Below are positions 1-11,084 of a stretch of DNA of 64,000 bases, piece after piece; position 1 is the first letter of the stretch; every line of letters starts with the position of its first letter. The position numbers were made by a program, and so were the translations under genes. Below the pieces are notes generated by a model. That model saw only the letters and a list, made by a program, of their open reading frames with translations, was not told where the DNA came from and did no database searches. Source of the stretch: Gnetum montanum (taxonomy: Eukaryota > Streptophyta > Gnetopsida > Gnetales > Gnetaceae). The DNA lies in assembly GCA_015680685.1 (NCBI GenBank), contig MNCI01004871.1, forward strand, positions 698,830 to 762,829, read 5' to 3'.

Positions 1-378
1 TACCTAGGCCTATGCTTGGTAGTCCCAGTGGCAGTCGTGCACGAAGTCCAAGATGTGTACGGTTGATCAAGGAATCGGTTGCTCGTCGCACTTAGGCTAG
101 ATTAGATTTTCTTACCCTTTTCCTCCTAGCTTAGATTAGCTAGTATTATTTTCCATTGCCTTCAGGAGTAGCGATAGAATTAGGAACACATCATACATCT
201 CATCTAAACTAAACCATACGTGACATATGCAAAACTAGTCTAGGTGGAAAGACAGCGAACTGCGACCTAAGGCTAACTATCTAGGTGCCACAACTAGTCC
301 ATCTGCGGAGTTTGACCAGATCGCACGTGCAACGCTCATTTCGTATGGTTGAGTGTAGGGGTACCTCACCACTCATCA
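1..378 (+). mobile_element. 3' part of an A/B-type LTR, cut by the window edge
   Basis: The segment aligns by eye with the last 380 bases of the other LTRs in the window. It has the 'aagtccaagatgtgtacgg' stretch, the 'catacgtgac' block and the terminal 'ggggtacctc..ctcatca'. The orientation is sense on the plus strand. No primer site follows the end, so this is a 3' LTR or a solo LTR rather than a 5' LTR. The target duplication cannot be tested because the other end is outside the window. Confidence 0.8.
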
Positions 379-2019
379 TCTAGGTTTCTAGATACAAGAA
401 AGAAAGAATAATCAAGCATCAATACCACTTGTGGATGGGTTAACTTAGAAGAAAGATGATGAATGAATTATAATAAAAAACCACTTAAATAAAACTATAG
501 GAAATAAAAATAAAAAGAGATGAACTCACTAATGTGTATGTGGTAAATCTTATCACTTCAAATTATACTTGAATTAGCCATTGTAGTAGATTCTTGAATG
601 TTATAAACTCCTCACTAACTGAAGAATCTTAGTATCCAACCTCACAAGGTCAAGAAAAAATTACAATGCTCTTGCAAGATATACTCATATATTTCTTCAG
701 GTAGAAATAAGTACTTGGCCATCCAAGTGAAAACTACTTGAGGCTTTAAAGTATATCTTCTCATAGTGAAATCTATGCTCCATAATGTTCTTCAGGAATA
801 CAACCAAAGGTGAAATGTAAAAAGATAATTCGATAAATAAGATCTATATAAATGAAGCTCATACTAGAGCATTCACATATCAAGCCCTAAGCATAAATCA
901 CTCAAATGAATATATTAATGAAAAAATACAAAATATCTAATCATGTAGGATAATAAACCCTAGGAGAATGATGTAACAATGGTGATGTAGCTCCTAACAA
1001 ACTAATCAAACTTCTAACACTTCATTCAACACAAATCCTTGCTTAATTAAAACTAATGTAGCTAATGATTTCTATGGATTAATAGCTTCTTTGAAGATTA
1101 TGACATGATCTTTAATAGTGCTTATGCCCAAGTAAGTTTCCTGTGAAGAACTATAGTTAGGAACATGGCTAAAAATAATTTGTTATTTCCTTTAGTACCT
1201 GCCTAGAACATCTTAATTAAGGCATGGATATCTATACTACAAAGGTTAGCATTCTAGTGGAACATCTAAAAATAGGTAGGACATCTACCCTAACATTTAT
1301 TTCAACTCTAGTGTGACATCCACATAAGGGTTAGGATACCCATCATCTTGGAAATTCATTTGTAGGCTTGGAGTATCCACAATATGGGATGTTTAGGCTA
1401 AGGATTTGAACATTTAAGCTAGATGAAAGTTAAGTTCTGAAACTTTTTTTCTATCAACCTAGACATTCACCATAAGGCATAGACATCTAGACAACATTTG
1501 GAGTTAAGGAAAGATGATGTTGACTTGATTGATCCTTGCATCCAAACATCCTATAATCCTTAATTTAACTTCCTTATCTTCTACTTCATCCTAGTACTAA
1601 ACAACTTAGTTGATACCTAGAACACAAGCTCAATCAAATACACTTCTCCAAAACATGGAATAGATCAATAGTTACCTAGTCACTAATAGCAAAAGAAGAC
1701 TGAAACTCTAAAATGTACATGGAACCAATTGAAAAACTCACTAATTCTTATATGAATAAGTTAAATGAAATAAAGGTGATCAGACAAAAAAAAATTCAAG
1801 AAGGACTTATACAAAAAGAATAAATTAACTAAAGAAAGTTAGAAATTCTAGAATAGCTAGTGGTAGAACAAACTAAACTCAAAACATTATCAAAATCCTT
1901 AGACTATGTATTTTTAGAAAATGATAAATTGATAATAAGTAATGCTTAACTAACAAAGAAGTGGAAATAGAAGTCACTGGAGCTGGCCAACAAGCAATCA
2001 ATGATCTTTGTTTTGATCA
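379..2019. other. AT-rich stretch without a recognisable gene
   Basis: No reading frame, RNA gene or clear repeat structure is visible here. It precedes a decayed pol on the plus strand and may be the degraded gag/leader of that element, but no gag motif survives to show it. Confidence 0.5.
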
Positions 2020-2456
2020 TATAATAAAATCATAGGCATTGGCCCAAGTATATTCCAACATTTCATATACATGAATCTTGTAATAAATCCTAGGTCTAAT
2101 CCACAACACAAGTTAAATCTCATGCTCCAGAAGATCATTAATTGAGAAATAGAAAAATTTCTCAAGGTGGGATTCATCTATCCTAGCGTAAATAGTGAGG
2201 TGATTTTTCCACTTATTATTTTGTTAAAAAAGGAAGGACAATGATAGATTTGAAGAGATTTTAGGTTGTTGAATATGAAAATTTTTAAAGATTATTTCTC
2301 ACTATAATTTTTGACTTTGTGTTAGATACTATAAAAAAACACATGTACTATAGCTTTTTGGTAGGTTATAGTGGCCATAACCAACCCTAGATTGTACCAA
2401 AGGATCAGGCCAAAACCACATTCATAGGTCTCTAAGGAACACTTACATACAAGAAA

Positions 2457-2651
2457 ATGTCCTTTGGCCTATGCAATGCTCTTACAACATTCCAACATTT
2501 AGTGCTTAGCATTTTCCAAAAGTGGATTAGAAATGGTATTGAAGTCTTCACAAATGACTTCTTTACCTATAACTTAGATTTTGAACAAGCCCTAAACCAT
2601 TTGGAGCAAGTGCTAAAAATATATGTCAAAACCAACTTAAAGTTCAATTAG
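2457..2651 (+). pseudogene. RT core fragment of relic G
   Basis: A 64-codon open fragment matches the palm of Ty3/gypsy reverse transcriptase (FGLCNA, TFQ, LSIF, IEVF, then a C-terminal EQVLK helix). In element A the same positions read VEVFMDDFSTYG. Here the second catalytic aspartate survives and the first is Asn. It is too short and too damaged to work. Confidence 0.8.
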
Positions 2652-5387
2652 TAGAAATTCCCTCTAATGGTCCAAGGGGTGTTATACTTTGAAAATTTCA
2701 TTAAGAATGAACAAACAAGATGGATCTAAAAATGATCATGGTAATCTAAAGAATAACATTTAGATCTTAAATAGTAATGTAAGGTCCTTTCTTGGTCACA
2801 TAGAATTTTATTAGTGCTTCATTAAAAATTTCTTCAATACTTTTAGACCTTTGGTAGAGCTGACAAAGAAGAATATGTTGTTTTTCGAGACTAAGAAATG
2901 TAAAAACACTTTTGAGATGCTGAAGCAAAGGCTCATAGATACTCAAATTCTATTAGCACCACATTTATTGAAATCATTTCACATTATGATAGTTACATTC
3001 AACCAAGCTTTGGAAAGTGTACTTACATAGATGGATAATTAGAAATTTCCATGTTATATTCATTGTACAAGTAGAAGCATTTCAAGTACACAACCAAATT
3101 ATATTATAGCAAAGAAAGAACTAATGACAATGGTGTACACATTATAGAAGTTCAGATACTATGTTCTTGAGCATCTTATATTTATGCACATAGCTCATAG
3201 TATAATCAATTTTCTTATATATAAGCCAACAATGAGCCTTCATATTATTTAGTGCATTATGATCTTATAAGAATTTAATATTAAAATGATTGGAAATAAT
3301 AAAACAAAAAACATGGTTGTCAATCATTTATCTCTACTAAGATGACATAAGGCTAATGACAAGCCCCTTTTAGATCAATTTCTCAACAAGCCTTTATTTG
3401 CTAAGGCTTTTAAAGTCTTCTCATTAGCAACCACTTCTTAGTTTCTTAACTACCTAATCTATCTTAAGAAAAAAAATTCCTATTGAATTAGATAAATATG
3501 GAACACAAAAATTACTTCACAAGTAAAAGTGCTACATGGAAATAGATAGAAACCTCTACAAAATTTGTGCATATGGCTTGATCAAAAGGTGTATGCCAAA
3601 AGATAACTAATTGAGGGTTCTCTAAGATGATCACAAAGGATCTTATGGGGGCTACTATGCAGGAAGGAGAACAAACATTAAGATTCTTATGGCTAGGTAT
3701 TTTTGTATTTTTGTTACATGCTCTTTAAATATGCACAGTACTTTTTGAAGTTCTAACTACACTATTAATTTGAATGTGGAATAACTGCCAAATTTGATAG
3801 ACTACAATAGTGGATTCAACCAATAAACATGTTTATTTATGAGGAACTAATTTTATTGTTCTCATCACATTCATGTTGAATGGGAAGACTTACATCAATA
3901 TTATTATTGATTATTGTATGAAGTGGATGAAATTCCTTGTAATCACTAATTGTAATACAATAATCATAGCCAATTTTTTTGAGTAGCAAGTGGTGAATAG
4001 ATTTGTTATGTCACATTCACTAATTTATAACCATGAAATTTATTTCATGCATGCTACATTCAAGAAATTGATGCAATGCTTAGAAGTAGAACACAAACTT
4101 ACTACACCTTATTAGTCCCAATCAAGGTAACATATAGAAAGATCACTAGGATCCTTATGTGTACAATTAGTAAATATCGAAAGGATTGGAACACAAAACT
4201 AAATGATTCTCTTTGAGCATATCACTCAACATGAAAGCTTTCTATAGGCTACTCTCCCTAATATTTGGTTTATGAGAAACTACCAAAACTATTAATCTAA
4301 ATAGAGCTTTGTACACTAACCACTACATGTGACCTCAATTTAGATTTCATTCTAGTCCACAAAAATGATTAATGAACCTAAACATCATAGATAAGAATAT
4401 AATGATAGCATTGATGCATAATAAAGTTTACAAAGTCTATACTAACTAAAGGCATGTTAAAAAACTCAAATGCCTAGAGCTACAACTAGGAGACAAGGTC
4501 CTATACTATAATCCCAATGATGTATCCTAACTTACTAAGTTTCAAATGCTTTAGAAGGGATCCTACATTATTCAAACTATTTATAAATCTAGTAACACAT
4601 AAATTTACCATCCAACCAATCCACAAAAAGGTAATATTGGTCAACCTAAAATAAGTAAAATTGTATAGGAAATTCCTAGAAGTCACATTTACCTCGTCAT
4701 CATCTAACATTGCTATTTCACATTTCATCTTCCATATCTTCTTCCTAGATCTTATTCATGGGGGAGATGCCTCATTTTAATTTGAGAACTTTGAATGCAT
4801 TTTTAATTTTTTTTTTACAATTTTTTATAAATTTTCTTATGTTTTCTATTTTTTCCTTTCTTTTATATTTTTTTTTATTCTCGTTACATTTTCTATTTCT
4901 TGGTATTTTCATAATTCTTTATAATTTTATATTTTTCTTAGGTCTTTAATTTCATGCTTTATGGTTGATTTTTCTCTTTTATTAATCTAAAAAGTTAAAC
5001 ATGATGTAGGAACTTCAACACATGGTTGGAAGATTATTGAATGTTATCCAACTAGAAAAAAATAATTACACATGGTAGTGAGATCATTTCATCTATCCTC
5101 CCATTTTCAATTAATAAGATGATACTGTCATGAGAATAATGCGGTTCTAATCATATTAACAACTTTAATTAATCTATGATCACTACGCCTTGAAGTAAGG
5201 AGGAAGGACCAAGAGCATATGGTTAAGGATATGACAATAGGAGATTTGTTAATTCCTTGGATCTCCACCTTTGGTCTCAATAGTTGCATATTGATCCATC
5301 ACTACTCATGTTTATATTCTATTTGGAAAAACATGTTTGGAAAACATTTTTCTTGTTATGTTACTACAAAGATATGTGACCCATATC

Positions 5388-5392
5388 CAAGG
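5388..5392. repeat. Target-site duplication CAAGG, left copy
   Basis: CAAGG stands directly before the solo LTR at 5393 and is repeated exactly at 6344-6348 after it. This marks a retrotransposon integration event and fixes both LTR ends. Confidence 0.9.
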
Positions 5393-6343
5393 TGATGAGT
5401 GGCGAAGTACCCCTACACTAAACCATACGAAATGAGCGTAGCACACGCGATCCAGTCGAACTCCGTAGACTAAATGCCTAAACGCCCCATGGAACACTTG
5501 GGGTTAATCATTCGTTGTCTTCCTAGACTTACTTGTTGTTGTCACGGTGTATGGTTAAGTAAGTCCGAGGTATCTGATTTTTTTGGTCTTTTATGATTTT
5601 ATATCTTCTATACTAAGAGTGAAGGGTTGAGAAACTAGCTAACTCTAACTAAGGACTAAGTCTAAATTAACTAGCGTCAGCATCCGTTCCCACTTACCGT
5701 ACACACCCTGAACTATGCAACTGTGGCTACCAAACGCTAATCGTTACTGGGATCACCACACGTAACGCACGTGCTCGAAGTGGGCATACTGAGGCACTTA
5801 ACTAGCCTAAGGGTGATGAGCAGCCAATTCCTTGACTAGCCGTACACATCCGTAGATGCTCGTAATCAAGTCGTACTCATCCCGCGTTCTAGGAGATAAG
5901 GGTGAGAGAATCTAATCGCGATGAGTAGGCGATTCCTTGATTAGCCGTACACATTCATCAATGCTCGTAATCAAGTCGTACTCATGTCACGCTAATGCAT
6001 GTAATAAATAACATGTAAGAAATAACAAGTAATAAATCCTATTCCATGTACTGCAAGGTTTATCCACAAAGCTCATCTTTATTTCCGTACACAACTTGCG
6101 TTTAGGTAAAAAGCTGCTCGAATAAAGATCCGTTCACTTGGGGACTCCTATTGCGGGCACATGGAAAATATTCTATCTCTGGAGTGATCAAACTGCCAGA
6201 GCTTCGCTACTTCTAGCCTAGGATGAGAAATGAGGGGAGTGCTACCTCTTATTTATAGATTTGGCGGTGGACCGCGATATCGCGTACGCGATATTACAGG
6301 GGACAACGCGATATCACGACAGCCGTGATATCACGTCTCATCA
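5393..6343 (-). mobile_element. Solo LTR of the A/B/C superfamily
   Basis: It begins TGATGAG and ends CTCATCA, with a perfect 5-bp duplication CAAGG on both sides and no internal region. That is the expected product of recombination between the two LTRs of one element. Sense is on the minus strand: the TATA box (CTATAAATAAG, reverse complement near 6247-6257) and AATAAA signal read leftwards. The U3 holds palindromic GATATC/GCGATATCGCG motifs at about 6273-6338. At 951 bp it is longer than the other complete LTRs in the window. Confidence 0.92.
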
Positions 6344-6348
6344 CAAGG

Positions 6349-6770
6349 GTAGACTATTTCTAGGAATGTCATGGTTTCTTGGACACATATCACCATGTGA
6401 CGAGAAAGGCATATGATACATCTCTAAATGTGCTCCTCTAACAAGATTAACATTAGCTTAGCCAAAAAAGGCTCAAGGTCCATAACTTCCACAATGTCAA
6501 ATAATTAATTATTTTTAAAATTCTTAAAATTTTGTTTTTCTATTTTCTTGTTTAAATGGTCATGTGTTCATGGGGTGGCTAGTTGATCTGGTGAACCCAA
6601 GGATGATGTAATGGGATGTCATTGGTAATGAATGGACTTGGTTTAAAATCTTGACAAATAAATATGATGGTTATTTTAACCACACCTCACACATGGTAAG
6701 ATGCCTCACACCTTGGTTATTGAAGATAGCTAGTTTTCTTGTTTTCTAGCAAATAAATTTTTCTTTGCAT
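6349..6770 (+). mobile_element. 3' noncoding remainder of relic G
   Basis: The sequence around 6600-6660 ('gatgtaatgggatgtcattgg..tggacttggttt') matches the 3' noncoding region of element B at about 22265-22310 in the same orientation. It is therefore the continuation of the relic interrupted by the solo LTR. No coding potential remains. Confidence 0.6.
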
Positions 6771-6824
6771 ACTATCCAAATTTAGTGCATGGAAGGTGAT
6801 TTAATTAGGAAATGAACCTGCTCC

Positions 6825-7769
6825 AGACTAGTGGTAGCTTAATGATGTATGGTTTAGTCCAAAGCGAGGCATATGATTATGATGTTGTTGGGGCCTTAAA
6901 CTAACCTTAACAATAACACAAAAATTTATTATTTAATCTAATTAATAGCAAGAAGATATATTCTAAGCTAGCCTAAGGACGATGAGTGTCCATTTCCAAC
7001 TTGCTGAACACATCCTGAACTAACGTACACATTATTGGGATTACCAAGTGTTATGCTACTAGGCAAACCAAGCAATAACAATGCTAGGATTACCAAGCAA
7101 ATACGTGGTTAAGCTCAATACTAGTCGCGCTCATTCTGCCAATTAATTAATATGTATGAAAATGTAAATATTCGTTAAGTAATTCAAAATTAAATTGCAT
7201 TAAAAGTAAATTGATTCTAACTCAAAGTGTTGCAATGGATAGGAACCAATCTCAATCTTATTAGCATTCATGGAATGTGCCTAGGTACAATGCCACTCGA
7301 ATAAGACATCGTACAACTAACTCAATACCACACTACGAGCATTCACAGACTATTTGCTAGGATTATGGGATGAAACTACAAAAGTCTGGCTACACTACTA
7401 ACCAAATGATGTCCAATACACAATGGGTGCATGCATATTTATAGGCAAATATAGGCATTCTGTCAATACGGATGCGTTAACACATTTAGTCGCATCGACA
7501 AGGATCTGTCGACGAGGATGCATCGAAGGGGCTATGTCGATAGGAATGTGTTGACACAACTAAGTTATAGTAGATGTGTATTGCATCTATGATATAGCAT
7601 CTACAATGTAGTAGCCAACTGAGATGTACCAATAGGAATTCTACAATGCAAATGCGATGTAACATCTATAATATAACATCAACAATATCTTAGCCAACTG
7701 ATACACTTGATAAAATGATGCTTCATGATATCCCCATGACTTAGCTACCTGACATATCAAGTTTCATCA
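6825..7769 (-). mobile_element. Truncated 3' LTR, C-like
   Basis: The segment matches C-type LTRs from the 'gtatggtttagtcc' block to the terminal 'tcatca'. It is followed by 'tacccccacgactg', the reverse complement of the conserved G-rich tract, so it is the 3' LTR of a minus-strand element. Its outer end (on the left) is missing. Its U3 carries GTCGAC-type repeats like those in element C. Confidence 0.75.
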
Positions 7770-9380
7770 TACCCCCACGACTGACTAAAAACTTGTCGTT
7801 GAGCTATATATAAATGAAAAAAGTTTCATTACAAAAATTATGCAGTAACCAAGACTAGATTAGCTACCATTACAAAATTAGAGTGTCTCATTAAAAAAAA
7901 TTTATTCAAGTGGATGTATTAAAAAATGACAAAAAGACTAGACAAACATTAAAGTTGACAAAATTACAGAGGTCTTCAAAAAATCTATTGAAGATGAATC
8001 TTCTTATTTTCCCTATTGGTGGCAATCTTTCCAACCTTGATTGTTATATTGATGCTTCTCTTTTTATGCAGAACATTCTTGAATGATGGACTGAAATTTC
8101 TTCTCATCGTCCCATGGATCCAACAAACATATGATGTTTGAGCTTTAATCCTTGTATGTGCTAATATTTGTCCATGGGCATATCCTACTCTATCCTTCTC
8201 TTGGCATCTTTTCCTTACCTTGCAAAAGACCTTAAACCTTAGGCTTTCCTTTTAGCATCACCTAGAATCACCAAAGGATCAACATGAGTTTTGGTAAATT
8301 TTCCTTAATAATCAACCCTTTTTGAATCCTTTAGTTAGCTTAAAATGTGAAAAAAATATTAGCGTTTAAGCACAAGGTGATGATAAAGTACCATTCCCAA
8401 GGCTATGAGGTAAATAAAATCATCAAGTTATTCATGTTATTTTGATTATTATTACTATTAGTTACCATAATGTTCAAAAATAGGATGTTAGAAAAATTTC
8501 AAAAACTTCAAAAATTACATCCTTAGCCCCCACAATGAATGACCTAAACTCCAAAAGTGCACAAGTTTTTGAACAATTAAAACCAAAGGTTTGGTTCAAA
8601 AGATGGCCATGAAATTTTGAATTTAGAGGAAATTTCAATATAAAAGCATTAAAGATAACTTGAAATTGATGACAAGTTGATCACAAAATCATGCATAAAT
8701 TTAGAAAAGCTATTGTTAGCACATTTTGGCCATTTAATGGAGCAGGTTTTATGAGGTTGTGGTGCTTTAAGAGGAGTTATACATTTTAACAAAAAATGGT
8801 AATCTAGGAGACTTGACCTACTTTCAGAATTATATAATTCCAAGGTCCTTGCTGTTTAGTTAGCTCTAGATTCTAGTTACAAACAAGTTGCAGTCGCTAA
8901 AATTTCATGGCAAACTAAACAAATGATGATGTTCAACATCTTCATGGCATACTTAAGGTGGTGCTCTTCGATGATGTGGAGGATTATCGAAAAATTGCAT
9001 TGCCTCTTCAAACTTCAAAGTGAGGCATCAAGTTAAACTCTTTCCATTGTGTCATAGCAAAATGGAAGATATTGCTCCTGAAGGAGTTTCTACAAGACTA
9101 ATAGCATTTGACCTTGGATGCTTACCAAGATGCAACAAACAATTGATTACACTTTTTTTGCATTTGACATAACTTTCCTTGCCTTAAAAGTTGCTACAAG
9201 GATCTTGTAGTTGGGTGGATTGATTAGTGTAATATCTTATCTTGGGCATCAAGGTGGCTATGAAGAATATCAAGCTATGAGAAGTTTTGCAATGGGATTG
9301 TCTTCGATAGCCTAGCTTGTTGGTGAACATCACACACTAGATTGGTTATCTAGGATAGTTTTAATCTTGCTTTACAAGAA
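7770..9380. other. Unassigned region, probable degraded retrotransposon interior
   Basis: The first 40 bases resemble the region just inside the 3' LTR of A and C. After that no gag, pol or ORF2 text could be recognised on either strand. Short open frames, for example 8649-8843 minus, show no known motif. Confidence 0.4.
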
Positions 9381-9389
9381 GACTAAATA

Positions 9390-9540
9390 ACGGACTGGGC
9401 TCCCTTATTTTGATAATTGGCATTGACTTCACTAGAATCAACGAATGGACTTGAAAGTAGAAGTTCAATGAGAGGTCTCTACATGGGCAAGTCTAAAGTT
9501 GGTCAACAAAACCGCTTCTTGAAGAAGCCCAGGTGGTATA
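9390..9540 (+). pseudogene. RGLG/copine-like ubiquitin ligase fragment (vWA domain)
   Basis: The plus strand reads LILIIGIDFTRINEWT, then after a stop FNERSLHG and, in the same area, KPLLEEA. RGLG/copine proteins have LIxGIDFTxSNEWTG..SFNxxSLH......NPYEEAI at the start of their von Willebrand A-type domain. RGLGs are membrane-associated RING E3 ligases in plants; only about 50 codons of one exon are present. A stop after EWT and indels make it non-functional. It is the first of four adjacent gene fragments. The family call comes from remembered motifs and needs a database match. Confidence 0.6.
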
Positions 9541-9574
9541 CTTTAAATCTTGGGCATTGAGGGATCATCGTAGG

Positions 9575-9742
9575 AGATGCTATGGAACTTTCACTTAAAG
9601 GTCCGTCATGTGCTCGCTCTTAGTCACCCACCCTGAAGTAGTAATCCGGGTATTTGTTGTGCTTTATCACGTTGGCTGGTTGTGCTGTGGCAATGGCCAG
9701 CATGCAGGCATTCCCCCTGGCCTTTTCTGTGGTAGCAGCCAT
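9575..9742 (-). pseudogene. Type III polyketide synthase (chalcone synthase-like) first-exon fragment
   Basis: From ATG 9742-9740 the minus strand reads MAATTEKARGNACMLAIATA, then QPANVIKHNKYPDYYFRV. Chalcone synthase-type enzymes start with a helix followed by LAIGTAxPxNxxxQxxYPDYYFRVTxSEHMTDLKxKFxRxC. After YYFRV a short duplication shifts the frame, and the next frame gives VTKSEHMTDL, then two stops. Such enzymes condense malonyl-CoA onto a starter CoA; the catalytic Cys-His-Asn lies in exon 2, which is absent. The fragment ends about where the family's conserved intron begins. It lies 60-100 bp from the P450 fragment on the same strand. Confidence 0.8.
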
Positions 9743-9839
9743 GATGGATGTTGTTTCTTATGTGCTTGATTATGGATGAACTTAGGAGGTTGTAATTTAT
9801 AAGCGTTACAATCGCTCATAAAATGTGCCCATGTGGGGC

Positions 9840-10450
9840 TTGATCTGAAGCACCTATACTTCAATACTCAAACCTGAAGGACCATACAAGCACCGCGGCC
9901 ACCATTTTCATCTACAGAAGAGCAAAATCCTTTCCCAGGCAGATCCTGGGACGGCCCTGAAATGCCATGAATTTGAACGCCAACTGCAGCACAAAAATGT
10001 CGCCAAGAATCCATCTCTCAGGCCTAAAACTCTCTACACCATCGTCCCATAATGTATGGATTCTTCCCATGGCGTAGGGCACGTAACTCACTACATCGCC
10101 CTTGTTGATGATCGTGCCATCCGGCAGGACATCGGAGCTGACCGTCATTTCTCCATCCAGCGGCACCACCGAATACAGCCTCAGGGTTTTGCAGATGGCC
10201 GCCTGCAGATAATTCAGCTCCATCAAGCTCTCATTACCCTCTCTCAGATTTCTTGCTCCATTATGGTCTCCACGCTAGGGTTTCTGCTAAGGATCCAGAA
10301 AAGCCACAAAAGCATCGTGGCTGTGGTGTCATGGCCGGCGATGATGAAATTGAGCACGGCATCTCAGAGCATCTTATCGTCCATTTGCTCGTCCTGCTCC
10401 GCCATGGCCATGAATCTGGAAAACAGAGTCTCAGTCTCAGGCTTAGCTAG
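9840..10450 (-). pseudogene. CYP704-like cytochrome P450 fragment
   Basis: Two blocks of one P450 survive. The I-helix block (10450-10240) reads DAVLNFIIAGHDTTATMLLW, with oxygen-activation motif AGHDTT at 10322-10339. After a stop and a frameshift that skips roughly 30 residues, 10226-9912 gives LNYLQAAICKTLRLYSVVPL, later DGTIINKGDVVSYVPYAMGR, FRPERW and the haem loop RPRICLGKDF. A stop and KMVAAVLVWSFRFE follow. The wording is closest to CYP704 fatty-acid omega-hydroxylases. In the ExxR motif Glu is Lys (KTLR), and the haem loop has Gly-Arg where the family has Ala-Gly, so it could not fold a working haem pocket. The amino-terminal half is missing. Confidence 0.85.
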
Positions 10451-10474
10451 TCACCAATGCCGCTACAGGTGTAG

Positions 10475-11070
10475 GTGCAGGTCCGGTGAAGGGTGCCATC
10501 AATTAAGGAGCTATAGAGCGACTTAAGGATTTGCTTGGTCAGACAATCTAGTTTGTGCTAATTGTGGAGCTCAAGAAACTAAACGGGCGTCTACAAATAT
10601 TGGTATTTCTTTTTGCGTTAAGGGCACATCGAAGTCTCAGTATTCATGTTTCAGAGGTGTTGTCTGTTACTTTAAATAACTGGATACATAAAGAAATCAA
10701 TGCAATGTTCGAGGTTGGTGGACGCTGCAGCAAATGCTATTTATGAAGCCTTTTCACCAGAGAATATAAAAAAACCCTTAACCGGATGCCCCACATGAAG
10801 AACTTTTAGACATTATAAGGAGAAAGTATGAATTGAAAGAGTTTTTAAAGCCAAGCTTATGGATTGTACCATTTTCTATAGAGACAAGTTCATCGTTTCA
10901 TTCAGAGCATCCAAGCAACAAATACAATCCTGTTGGGATGATGCAGTATTTGGGATTGTTAAAAGTGAAAGAGGGAGGAACCTAGACTTTTAGGATATCA
11001 AACAATTAAGCCAACTTTTATATCAAGCACGTTGAATCTAGTTTGGAATGAAGAAGTGATGTTTTTTGTT
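10475..11070 (+). pseudogene. AGD12-type ARF-GAP with C2 domain, decayed copy
   Basis: Read through frameshifts, the plus strand gives RLKDLLGQ, CANCGAQETKRASTNIGISF (first pair of the zinc finger), HRSLSIHVSEVLSVTLNNW, NAMFEVGG, ANAIYEAFSPEN, DAPHEELLDIIRRKYELKEF and LKPSLWIV. This is the ARF-GAP domain order; the IEIGG-type spacing resembles plant AGD11-13. GMMQYLGLLKVK and then STLNLVWNEEVMFFV follow, matching a C2 domain with an internal loss. These proteins stimulate GTP hydrolysis by ARF GTPases at membranes. The coding order runs on without introns and an A-run (about 11071-11081) follows, so a reverse-transcribed copy is possible. At least four frameshifts and several stops. Confidence 0.8.
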
Positions 11071-11084
11071 TAAAAAAAAAAGTA

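Larger units (their letters stand above)
2020..5392 (+). mobile_element. Decayed Athila-like pol and 3' noncoding region (relic G)
   Basis: Reverse transcriptase, RNase H and integrase can be followed on the plus strand by comparison with element A, but every frame is full of stops. The best piece, 2457-2651, reads FGLCNALTTFQ...IEVFTNDFF; the catalytic pair is ND rather than DD, so the enzyme is dead. RNase H-like text lies at about 2700-3350 and integrase-like text at about 3620-4500. At 4757 comes the conserved 'catgggggagatgcctcatttt' block that follows integrase in A. A T-rich stretch and the 'ggaaggaccaagagc' block at about 5203 match the 3' noncoding region of B and C. A solo LTR interrupts it at 5393, and it resumes at 6349. 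Confidence 0.75.

Noticed and set aside
4758-4949. 63-codon Phe/Leu-rich frame that looks like membrane segments
   Set aside because: It is the T-rich run of the 3' noncoding region; A, C and D have similar runs at this place with no conserved frame. The same holds for 42501-42683.
10056-10526. 156-codon plus-strand open frame
   Set aside because: It is antisense to the CYP704-like P450 fragment, whose motifs are clear on the minus strand.
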